From an uncultured Paraprevotella sp. (GTDB lineage: Bacteria > Bacteroidota > Bacteroidia > Bacteroidales > Bacteroidaceae), in contig CAAFWT010000014.1 in assembly GCA_900766785.1 (NCBI GenBank), positions 1-12,369 on the forward strand: a DNA stretch of 12,369 nt. Direction: 5' to 3'. Shown one piece after another: positions 6,546 through 12,369 of the stretch (positions are counted from its first letter, which is position 1; every line of letters begins with the position of its first letter). The translations under genes and the position numbers were made by a program. The notes beneath the pieces are model-generated. The model did not search any database. It saw only the letters and a program-made list of their open reading frames with translations, and was not told the DNA's origin.

Positions 6546-7163
6546 ATGCCAGGATTATTAGGAAAGAAAATCGGAATGACTTCCGTTTTCAGTGCCGAGG
6601 GTAAGAATGTACCATGCACTGTTATCGAATTGGGTCCTTGTGTTGTCACTCAGGTGAAGAGCGTAGAGAAGGATGGCTATAATGCCGTTCAGCTTGGATT
6701 CGCTGACGCTAAGGAGAAGAACGTATCTGCTCCTCTGAAGGGTCACTTTGCCAAGGCTGGTGTGACACCCAAGAGACACTTGGCCGAGTTCACAGGTTTT
6801 ACGCAGGAGTTGAATCTGGGTGATACAATCACCGTTGACCTCTTTGCCGACGCTACTTATGTGGATGTTATTGCAACTTCCAAGGGACATGGTTTCCAGG
6901 GCGTAGTGAAGCGTCACGGCTTTGGTGGCGTAGGCCAGAGCACTCACGGTCAGGATGACCGTCTGCGCAAGCCCGGTTCTATCGGTGCCTGCTCTTATCC
7001 CGCTAAGGTGTTCAAGGGTATGCGCATGGGTGGACAGATGGGTTGCGACCGTGTTACCACACATAATCTGCAAGTGTTAAAGGTTATCCCCGAGCACAAT
7101 CTGCTTCTCATCAAGGGTAGTGTTCCCGGATACAAAGGTTCAATCGTAAGCGTAATTAAGTAA
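6546..7163 (+). CDS. rplC: 50S ribosomal protein L3
   Basis: L3 (uL3) is an early-assembling 50S protein that binds near the 3' end of 23S rRNA; its long loop reaches toward the peptidyl transferase centre. The 205-aa protein starts GLLGKKIGMT, the usual N-terminus. The loop covers about 113-166: SKGHGFQGVVKRHGFGG, then RKPGSIGAC and VFKGMRMGGQMG. Gln164 matches the glutamine methylated in E. coli L3. It follows rpsJ by 32 bp. Its stop codon overlaps the rplD start by one base (TAATG), so translation of the two is probably coupled. Confidence 0.96.
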   Translation: MPGLLGKKIGMTSVFSAEGKNVPCTVIELGPCVVTQVKSVEKDGYNAVQLGFADAKEKNVSAPLKGHFAKAGVTPKRHLAEFTGFTQELNLGDTITVDLFADATYVDVIATSKGHGFQGVVKRHGFGGVGQSTHGQDDRLRKPGSIGACSYPAKVFKGMRMGGQMGCDRVTTHNLQVLKVIPEHNLLLIKGSVPGYKGSIVSVIK

Positions 7164-7792
7164 TGGAAGTTAGTGTATTGAATATTCAGGGTCAGGAGAC
7201 TGGTCGCAAGGTCTCTCTGAACGATGCTGTATATGGCATTACCCCCAACGACCATGCTATCTATCTCGACGTGAAGTTGCTGCTTGCTAACCAGCGTCAG
7301 GGTACAGCCAAGTCAAAGGAAAGAAGCGAGGTGAGTGGTTCTACACGTAAGCTGGGTCGCCAGAAAGGTGGTGGCGGTGCACGTCGTGGTGATATCAATT
7401 CTCCTGTACTCATTGGCGGTGGTCGAGTTTTTGGTCCCAAGCCCAGAAACTATAGCTTCAAGCTCAACAAGAAGGAGCGCATTCTGGCTCGTAAGTCAGC
7501 TCTTTCTTATAAGGCTCAAGAAAATGCCATTGTGGTTGTTGAGGACTTCAGTTTTGAGGCTCCAAAGACAAAATCTATGGTTGAAATCTTAAATAATCTT
7601 AAAGTTGCTGGTAAGAAGGTCCTCTTCGTTATGCCAAGTAACGATAAGTTTGTAAATTTGTCCGCTCGTAACTTGGAGCGTATCAATGTTATACCTGCAG
7701 CTGCACTGAACACCTACAAGGTGATCAATGCCGATGTGCTTGTTATGGCAGAGGGTGCGCTTAATGTTGTTGATGCTAATTTGAACAAATAA
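7163..7792 (+). CDS. rplD: 50S ribosomal protein L4
   Basis: L4 (uL4) is a primary 23S rRNA binder whose extended loop lines the peptide exit tunnel opposite L22. In E. coli it also shuts down the S10 operon. The 209-aa protein has the loop at about 43-95, with KGGGGARRG (68-76) and GGGRVFGPKPRNY (85-97), then the globular domain (LARKSALSYKA onward). It begins on the last base of the rplC stop codon. Codons in the 3' half (about 7555-7690) are more AT-rich (AAT, TTA, CTT, ATA) than in neighbouring ribosomal genes, a mild oddity. Whether this L4 controls the operon cannot be seen. Confidence 0.96.
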   Translation: MEVSVLNIQGQETGRKVSLNDAVYGITPNDHAIYLDVKLLLANQRQGTAKSKERSEVSGSTRKLGRQKGGGGARRGDINSPVLIGGGRVFGPKPRNYSFKLNKKERILARKSALSYKAQENAIVVVEDFSFEAPKTKSMVEILNNLKVAGKKVLFVMPSNDKFVNLSARNLERINVIPAAALNTYKVINADVLVMAEGALNVVDANLNK

Positions 7793-7810
7793 AGAGTCGA
7801 AGCTACTATT

Positions 7811-8101
7811 ATGGGATATATCATAAAGCCGCTGGTCACTGAGAAGATGACCGCAATCACAGAGAAGCAGAACAAGTTCGGCTTCATTGTGCGTCCTGAT
7901 GCCAATAAGGTTGAGATTAAGAAGGAAGTGGAGGCTCTCTACAATGTGACTGTCACTGCTGTAAATACATGTGTTTACGCTGGCAAGAACAAGAGCCGCT
8001 ATACGCGCTCTGGCCTCCTCAAGGGCCGCACCAACGCTTTCAAGAAGGCCATCGTGACCCTCAAGGAAGGCGATGTTATTGATTTCTATAGCAACATTTA
8101 A
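7811..8101 (+). CDS. rplW: 50S ribosomal protein L23
   Basis: L23 (uL23) sits at the rim of the exit tunnel and is the docking site for trigger factor and signal recognition particle. The 96-aa protein has the family pattern: IIKPLVTEKM at 4-13, NKVEIKKEVEALYNV at 32-46 and the signature GRTNAFKKAIVTL at 72-84. The rRNA-binding loop (NKSRYTRSGLLKGR, 60-73) is Arg/Lys-rich. It follows rplD by 18 bp and precedes rplB by 8 bp, the normal S10-operon order. No Shine-Dalgarno precedes the ATG. Confidence 0.95.
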   Translation: MGYIIKPLVTEKMTAITEKQNKFGFIVRPDANKVEIKKEVEALYNVTVTAVNTCVYAGKNKSRYTRSGLLKGRTNAFKKAIVTLKEGDVIDFYSNI

Positions 8102-8109
8102 AATATAAA

Positions 8110-8934
8110 ATGGCAGTACGTAAATTTAAGCCCACTACTCCGGGCCAAAGACACAAAATTATAGGTACCTTCGAGGAAATTACTGCATCGGTACCTGAGA
8201 AGTCTCTCGTTTACGGTAAGCGTTCCACTGGTGGTCGTAACCATTCTGGTAAGATGACCATGCGTTACATCGGTGGTGGCCACAAGAAGAAGTTCCGTTT
8301 TGTGGATTTCCGTCGCGAGAAGGATGGTGTGCCTGCTGTTGTAAAGACAATTGAGTACGATCCGAACCGTTCGGCTCGTATCGCTCTGTTGTATTACGCA
8401 GACGGTGAAAAACGTTATATTATTGCTCCCAACGGATTGAAAGTAGGTGCCACTGTGGTTAGTGGTCCCGACGCTGCACCTGAGGTGGGTAATGCTCTGC
8501 CTCTGCAGAACATTCCCGTGGGTACAGTTATCCACAACATCGAGCTTCGTCCTGGTCAGGGCGCACTCCTTGTTCGTTCCGCTGGTAACTTTGCTCAGCT
8601 TACTTCCCGTGAGGGTCGTTACTGCGTGATTAAGTTGCCCTCTGGCGAAACACGCCAGATACTCAGTGCCTGCAAGGCCACTGTTGGTAGCGTAGGTAAC
8701 TCTGATCATGCTCTGGAGAGTTCAGGTAAGGCTGGACGCTCTCGTTGGTTGGGACGTCGTCCTCACAACCGTGGTGTTGTCATGAATCCTCATGATCATC
8801 CCATGGGTGGTGGTGAAGGTCGTCAGTCTGGTGGACATCCTCGCTCACGCAAGGGCCTGTATGCTAAGGGACTCAAGACTCGTGCTCCCAAGAAGCAGTC
8901 CAACAAGTATATTATCGAAAGATGCAATAAGTAA
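8110..8934 (+). CDS. rplB: 50S ribosomal protein L2
   Basis: L2 (uL2) is one of the most conserved 50S proteins; it is needed for subunit joining and for peptidyl transferase activity. The 274-aa protein has an OB-fold and SH3-like core and the C-terminal signature MNPHDHPMGGGEGR from 225. His230 matches E. coli His229, the residue implicated in activity; the second histidine of the E. coli motif (DHPH) is Met232 here, as I recall from other Bacteroidetes L2 proteins. The basic tail (RSRKGLYAKGLKTR, ending ERCNK) is normal. The start lies 8 bp after the rplW stop in an AT-rich stretch (AAATATAAA). Confidence 0.97.
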   Translation: MAVRKFKPTTPGQRHKIIGTFEEITASVPEKSLVYGKRSTGGRNHSGKMTMRYIGGGHKKKFRFVDFRREKDGVPAVVKTIEYDPNRSARIALLYYADGEKRYIIAPNGLKVGATVVSGPDAAPEVGNALPLQNIPVGTVIHNIELRPGQGALLVRSAGNFAQLTSREGRYCVIKLPSGETRQILSACKATVGSVGNSDHALESSGKAGRSRWLGRRPHNRGVVMNPHDHPMGGGEGRQSGGHPRSRKGLYAKGLKTRAPKKQSNKYIIERCNK

Positions 8935-8957
8935 CCTTAAAGTCAGCTAGAGTAAAT

Positions 8958-9227
8958 ATGAGTCGTTCATTGAAGAAAGGTCCGTATATCGAAGTCAAGC
9001 TCGAGAAGAGAATTCTTGCCATGAATGAAAGTGGTAAGAAGAATGTCGTAAAGACATGGTCTCGCGCATCTATGATTTCTCCCGATTTCGTGGGACATAC
9101 GGTAGCCGTTCATAACGGAAATAAGTTTATTCCTGTTTACGTTACAGAAAACATGGTAGGACACAAGTTGGGCGAATTCGCTCCCACTCGTAAGTTCGGT
9201 GGCCATGCTGGTAACAAGAAGAAGTAA
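8958..9227 (+). CDS. rpsS: 30S ribosomal protein S19
   Basis: S19 (uS19) lies in the 30S head, forms a complex with S13 and contacts A-site tRNA and the intersubunit bridge. The 89-aa protein is of normal length. It opens SRSLKKGPYIE and carries the family signature from NGNKF (53-57) through GHKLGEFAPT (68-77), ending FGGHAGNKKK. It sits 23 bp after rplB and 36 bp before rplV. The start context is A/T-rich with no Shine-Dalgarno. Confidence 0.96.
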   Translation: MSRSLKKGPYIEVKLEKRILAMNESGKKNVVKTWSRASMISPDFVGHTVAVHNGNKFIPVYVTENMVGHKLGEFAPTRKFGGHAGNKKK

Positions 9228-9263
9228 GCAGGCGTCAATCGTTAAAATAAGAGTAATAATATA

Positions 9264-9659
9264 ATGGGAAAGAGAAAAAGATTAGCTGCCGACAGTAGAA
9301 AGGAAGCACGCAAGGCTGTTAGTTTTGCCAAGTTGCGGAACGTGCCTTCTTCTCCCCGCAAGATGAGATATGTGGTTGACTTGGTTCGCGGTATGGAGGT
9401 GAACAGGGCACTTGGAACTCTGAAGTTCTGTGTCAAGGCTGCAAGTGCAGATGTTGAGAAGCTTCTTCGCTCTGCAATAGCAAACTGGGAGCAGAAGCAT
9501 GAGCGTAAGGCTGAGAATGGAGAACTCTACATCACAAAGATTTTTGTGGATGAGGGTACTACTCTCAAGCGTATGAGACCAGCACCTCAGGGACGCGGTT
9601 ACAGAATCCGCAAGCGTTCAAATCACGTGACTTTGTTCGTCGACACTAAGAATGATTAA
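9264..9659 (+). CDS. rplV: 50S ribosomal protein L22
   Basis: L22 (uL22) contacts all 23S rRNA domains, and its long beta-hairpin lines the exit tunnel at the constriction where macrolides bind. The 131-aa protein is longer than E. coli L22 (110 aa), mainly because of a basic N-terminal extension of about 16 residues (GKRKRLAADSRKEARKA), usual in Bacteroidetes. The core SSPRKMRYVVDLVRG is at 29-43, and the tunnel hairpin at about 92-122 with the tip near MRPAPQGRGYRIRKR. No insertion or deletion at the tip is evident by eye. It precedes rpsC by 12 bp. Confidence 0.95.
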   Translation: MGKRKRLAADSRKEARKAVSFAKLRNVPSSPRKMRYVVDLVRGMEVNRALGTLKFCVKAASADVEKLLRSAIANWEQKHERKAENGELYITKIFVDEGTTLKRMRPAPQGRGYRIRKRSNHVTLFVDTKND

Positions 9660-9671
9660 GATTAGAAGAGT

Positions 9672-10400
9672 ATGGGACAGAAAGTAAATCCTATAAGTAA
9701 CCGTCTGGGCATCGTTCGCGGTTGGGACTCCAATTGGTATGGTGGCAAGAACTTCGGTGATTCTATCCTCGAGGATAGCAAGATCCGTACGTACTTGAAC
9801 GCTCGTCTTGGTGATGCCAGCATCTCAAGAATAGTTATAGAGCGTACCCTGAGAATGGTGACTATCACTGTTTGTACAGCTCGTCCAGGTCTTATTATCG
9901 GTAAGGGTGGCGAAAAGGTAGACAACCTGAAGGAAGAGTTGAAGAAACTCACTGACAAGGATGTACAGATTAACATCTTTGAGGTAAAGAAACCCGAACT
10001 TGATGCTGTGATTGTTGCTAACAACATTGCCCGTCAGGTGGAAGGTAAAATCGCTTACCGCCGTGCCATCAAGATGGCTGTGGCTAACACAATGAGAGCT
10101 GGTGCCGAGGGTATCAAGGTGCTTATCAGCGGACGTCTGAATGGTGCCGAAATTGCTCGCTCTGAAATGTTTAAGGAGGGTCGTACTCCTCTGCATACAC
10201 TCCGCGCAGACATCGACTATTGTCAGACAGAGGCTCTGACCAAGGTGGGTCTGCTGGGTATCAAGGTGTGGATTTGCCGTGGTGAAGTGTATGGCAAGAA
10301 GGATCTGGCTCCTAATTTCACACAGCAGAAGGAGAGCGGACGCAATTATGGCAACAATGGAGGTAAGAACTTCCGCCGTAAGAGAAACAATAATCGCTAA
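9672..10400 (+). CDS. rpsC: 30S ribosomal protein S3
   Basis: S3 (uS3) forms part of the mRNA entry tunnel with S4 and S5 and contributes to ribosomal helicase activity. The 242-aa protein opens GQKVNPISNRLGIVRGWDS, has a type II KH domain with its GXXG loop as GKGG at 77-80, and the C-terminal domain with LISGRLNGAEIARSE and GLLGIKVWICRGE. It ends in a low-complexity basic tail (GNNGGKNFRRKRNNNR), a lineage-variable part of S3. The start lies 12 bp after rplV, and rplP follows by 14 bp. Confidence 0.97.
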   Translation: MGQKVNPISNRLGIVRGWDSNWYGGKNFGDSILEDSKIRTYLNARLGDASISRIVIERTLRMVTITVCTARPGLIIGKGGEKVDNLKEELKKLTDKDVQINIFEVKKPELDAVIVANNIARQVEGKIAYRRAIKMAVANTMRAGAEGIKVLISGRLNGAEIARSEMFKEGRTPLHTLRADIDYCQTEALTKVGLLGIKVWICRGEVYGKKDLAPNFTQQKESGRNYGNNGGKNFRRKRNNNR

Positions 10401-10414
10401 AAACTCGGATTATT

Positions 10415-10840
10415 ATGTTACAACCAAAAAGAACCAAATATAGAAGACCGCAAAAAGGTCGTTGCAAAGGTAATGCCATGCGTGGCAACCAGCTTGCTTT
10501 CGGATCTTTCGGAATCAAGTCTCTGGATACGCACTGGATTACCGCTCGCCAGATTGAGGCCGCCCGTGTGGCTATGACTCGCTACATGCAGCGTGAGGGA
10601 CAGAGCTGGATTCGTATCTTCCCTGATAAGCCCATCACAAAGAAGCCTGCTGACGTGCGTATGGGTAAAGGTAAGGGTGATCCCGTAGGCTACGTGTTCC
10701 CCATCACTCCCGGAAGAATCATCTTCGAGATTGAGGGAGTATCCTACGATATTGCCAAGGAAGCTCTGAGACTGGCTGCACAGAAACTTCCTGTGACAAC
10801 GAAGTTCATTGTAAGACGTGATTACGACAAAAACGCATAA
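10415..10840 (+). CDS. rplP: 50S ribosomal protein L16
   Basis: L16 (uL16) binds late in 50S assembly between the central protuberance and the A site and helps position A-site tRNA. The 141-aa protein has the usual LQPKRTKYRRPQKGR start, WITARQIEAARVA at 41-53 and the signature ADVRMGKGKG at 79-88. Arg82 corresponds to the arginine hydroxylated in E. coli L16. The C-terminal half contains EIEGVSYDIAKEALRLAAQKLP. rpmC begins two bases after its stop codon, so coupled translation is likely. Confidence 0.97.
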   Translation: MLQPKRTKYRRPQKGRCKGNAMRGNQLAFGSFGIKSLDTHWITARQIEAARVAMTRYMQREGQSWIRIFPDKPITKKPADVRMGKGKGDPVGYVFPITPGRIIFEIEGVSYDIAKEALRLAAQKLPVTTKFIVRRDYDKNA

Positions 10841-10842
10841 TT

Positions 10843-11037
10843 ATGAAAGTAGCAGAAATTAAGGAGTTGACTACTGCCGAACTGGCAGAGCGCATACAGA
10901 CTGAAAAGGCCAACTACAACCAGATGTTGTTGAACCATGCTGTCTCTCCCCTTGAGAACAATGCTCAGATTAGGGCTGCGCGTCGTAACATCGCACGTCT
11001 GAAGACTGTGCTTCGCCAGAGAGAACTTAACAAATAA
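10843..11037 (+). CDS. rpmC: 50S ribosomal protein L29
   Basis: L29 (uL29) is a small two-helix protein near the exit tunnel opening, beside L23, where it supports factor docking. The 64-aa protein has the normal length and pattern: KVAEIKELTTAEL at the start and the signature NAQIRAARRNIARLKTVL at 40-56. The ATG is two bases after the rplP stop; rpsQ follows. Nothing unusual is seen. Confidence 0.95.
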   Translation: MKVAEIKELTTAELAERIQTEKANYNQMLLNHAVSPLENNAQIRAARRNIARLKTVLRQRELNK

Positions 11038-11052
11038 CAATTGGTCTTACAC

Positions 11053-11310
11053 ATGGAAGCAAGAAATTTAAGAAAGACAAGAACGGGTGTCGTGGTAAGC
11101 GACAAGATGGATAAGACCATTGTTGTGGCTGCCAAGTTCAAGGAGAAACACCCCATTTATGGTAAATTCGTTGCAAAGACGAAGAAGTACCATGCTCATG
11201 ACGAGAAGAATGATTGCCACAAAGGTGATACTGTACTCATTATGGAGACTCGTCCTTTGAGCAAGACTAAGAGATGGAGAGTAGTAGAAATCGTTGAAAG
11301 AGCTAAGTAA
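11053..11310 (+). CDS. rpsQ: 30S ribosomal protein S17
   Basis: S17 (uS17) is a primary 16S rRNA-binding protein of the 5' domain, with an OB fold. I place the start at ATG 11053, giving 85 aa (MEARNLRKTRTG), which matches the E. coli length of 84. An in-frame TTG at 11041 would add four residues (MVLH) with no family support. Conserved parts are SDKMDKTIVV at 16-25, HPIYGKF at 33-39 and the signature GDTVLIMETRPLSKTK. It lies 15 bp after rpmC and 2 bp before rplN, so the S10 and spc groups run together with no break. Confidence 0.95.
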   Translation: MEARNLRKTRTGVVVSDKMDKTIVVAAKFKEKHPIYGKFVAKTKKYHAHDEKNDCHKGDTVLIMETRPLSKTKRWRVVEIVERAK

Positions 11311-11312
11311 AT

Positions 11313-11678
11313 ATGATACAGGCAGAAACCAGATTGGTCGTAGCTGACAACAGCGGTGCTAAGGAGTGCATGTGTATTCGAGTACTCGGTGGCACACGCC
11401 GTCGTTATGCTTCGGTGGGTGACGTGATTGTCGTAGCTATCAAGAACGTAATCCCATCAAGTGATATTAAGAAAGGTGCAGTATCTAAGGCCCTGATTGT
11501 ACGTACTAAGAAGGAAGTCCGTCGTGCTGATGGCTCCTACATTCGTTTTGATGATAATGCCTGCGTTCTGTTGAACAATGCAGACGAGTTGCGTGGTAGT
11601 CGTATATTCGGTCCTGTGGCTCGCGAGTTGCGTGCCGTGAATATGAAGGTCGTTTCTCTCGCACCTGAGGTTCTTTAA
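11313..11678 (+). CDS. rplN: 50S ribosomal protein L14
   Basis: L14 (uL14) lies at the subunit interface and forms intersubunit bridges; it is also the site where the silencing factor RsfS binds. The 121-aa protein is of normal length. Motifs are ADNSGAKE at 11-18, RVLGG at 23-27 and ALIVRTKKEVRRADGSYIRF, which fits the family signature; it ends VVSLAPEVL. The start is two bases after the rpsQ stop. A 25-bp AT-rich gap leads to rplX. Confidence 0.97.
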   Translation: MIQAETRLVVADNSGAKECMCIRVLGGTRRRYASVGDVIVVAIKNVIPSSDIKKGAVSKALIVRTKKEVRRADGSYIRFDDNACVLLNNADELRGSRIFGPVARELRAVNMKVVSLAPEVL

Positions 11679-11703
11679 TCATTCAATAAGAGAATTCAAA
11701 GTA

Positions 11704-11985
11704 ATGAATACATTACATGTTAAGAAAGGTGATACCGTGTATGTCAACTCTGGCAATAGCAAGGGACAGACAGGCAAGGTGTTGCAGGTGCTTGTAAAAG
11801 AGCGCCGCGCCATCGTTGAAGGTGTCAACATGGTGTCCAAGAGCCAGAAGCCCAGTGCCAAGAACCCTCAGGGTGGCATCGTAAAGCAGGAGGCTCCGAT
11901 TCAGGTTTCCAAGCTGAACCCCGTAGTGGACGGTAAGGTAGTCCGTTCCAATGGCAAGGCTCGAAATGTAAAAGTTAAAAACTAA
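11704..11985 (+). CDS. rplX: 50S ribosomal protein L24, short form
   Basis: L24 (uL24) is one of the two assembly initiators of the 50S subunit. The 93-aa protein has the N-terminal KOW domain, KKGDTVYVNSGNSKGQTGKVL at 7-27, and the conserved VSKSQKPSAKNPQGGI stretch at 46-61, then PIQVSKLNPV. After that it runs straight to a short basic end (DGKVVRSNGKARNVKVKN), without the GKATRVG-type segment that follows the LNPV/FNA region in most L24 proteins (E. coli 104 aa). It looks like a natural short form rather than a frameshift, since the stop is followed directly by a well-placed rplE. Confidence 0.93.
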   Translation: MNTLHVKKGDTVYVNSGNSKGQTGKVLQVLVKERRAIVEGVNMVSKSQKPSAKNPQGGIVKQEAPIQVSKLNPVVDGKVVRSNGKARNVKVKN

Positions 11986-11987
11986 GT

Positions 11988-11993
11988 AGGAGA
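11988..11993 (+). promoter_or_regulatory. Shine-Dalgarno-like site of rplE
   Basis: AGGAGA lies 7 bp before the rplE ATG, good Shine-Dalgarno spacing. None of the other 16 genes of the ribosomal block has a comparable site at proper distance; they have A-rich starts, as is usual in Bacteroidetes, where the anti-Shine-Dalgarno is little used. Confidence 0.6.
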
Positions 11994-12000
11994 TAGAATA

Positions 12001-12369
12001 ATGGCAAATACAGCAAGCCTTAAGAAAGAATATTCCGAGCGCATTGCACCTGCTTTGATGAAGAAGTTCAACTATTCTTCTCCCATGCAGATCCCTGTGC
12101 TCAAGAAGATTGTAATCAATGAGGGTTTGGGTATGGCTACTGCCGATAAGAAGATTATCGAGGTGGCCATCAACGAACTGACTGCTATCACAGGACAAAA
12201 GGCAGTGGCTACTGTTTCCAAGAAGGACGTGGCCAACTTCAAGCTCCGTAAGAAGATGCCTATCGGTGTGATGGTTACACTTCGTCGTGAGAGAATGTAT
12301 GAGTTCCTGGAGAAGCTGGTTCGCGTGGCTCTGCCCCGTATCCGTGACTTCAAGGGTATCGAGAGCAAG
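12001..12369 (+). CDS. rplE: 50S ribosomal protein L5, 5' part
   Basis: L5 (uL5) binds 5S rRNA and P-site tRNA in the central protuberance. Only the first 123 codons are in the window; the frame is open to the last base, and about 60 more residues are expected. The visible part includes MKKFNYSSPMQIPVLKKIVIN, GMATADKK, ITGQKAVATVSKKDVANFKLR, PIGVMVTLRRERMYEFLEKL and PRIRDFKGIESK, all aligning with E. coli L5. INEGLG stands where E. coli has LNMGVG. The gene begins 15 bp after rplX and is the third gene of the spc-type group. It has the only good Shine-Dalgarno-like site of the block. Confidence 0.96.
   Translation, partial: MANTASLKKEYSERIAPALMKKFNYSSPMQIPVLKKIVINEGLGMATADKKIIEVAINELTAITGQKAVATVSKKDVANFKLRKKMPIGVMVTLRRERMYEFLEKLVRVALPRIRDFKGIESK

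Noticed and set aside
11041..11052. TTG at 11041 as the start of rpsQ
   Set aside because: ATG at 11053 gives the normal S17 length and N-terminus; the extra four residues have no family support.

Overview
The window is a chromosomal piece of a Bacteroidales genome, most likely Prevotella or a close relative. Four things point there. The ribosomal genes form a joined str-S10-spc cluster with fusA but no tuf. The protein sequences look like the Bacteroidetes versions. A TAnnTTTG promoter element of the Bacteroidetes type lies ahead of rpsL. Almost every start codon has an A-rich context with no Shine-Dalgarno sequence. The genus is an inference; the phylum is fairly secure.

Layout. Bases 1-98 hold a 22-bp tandem repeat built on a 12-bp perfect palindrome. 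Bases 99-423 hold no convincing gene. Bases 424-2283 encode a secreted GH127/GH146-type beta-L-arabinofuranosidase (DUF1680) with all expected active-site residues. Bases 2284-2876 are non-coding as far as can be seen: a strong hairpin just after the glycosidase gene, then a nested AT/GC palindrome with a 23-bp alternating pyrimidine-purine tract. A promoter at about 2854-2884 starts the ribosomal block.

From 2966 to the right edge every gene is on the + strand: rpsL, rpsG, fusA, rpsJ, rplC, rplD, rplW, rplB, rpsS, rplV, rpsC, rplP, rpmC, rpsQ, rplN, rplX and the first 123 codons of rplE. Most gaps are 2-36 bp and rplC/rplD overlap by one base, so this is probably one long transcription unit. 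Two gaps are much larger: rpsL-rpsG (131 bp) and fusA-rpsJ (114 bp). Both contain inverted repeats, and they are the likely places for internal regulation (extra promoter, r-protein binding, attenuation or processing). The products are small- and large-subunit proteins plus EF-G, needed in matched amounts for ribosome assembly and translocation.

I see no wholly new multi-gene system. The most interesting material is non-coding: the palindromic 22-bp array at the left edge, the nested palindrome at about 2450-2493, and the hairpin leaders inside the ribosomal operon, two of which share the 8-mer GTTCGTAA.
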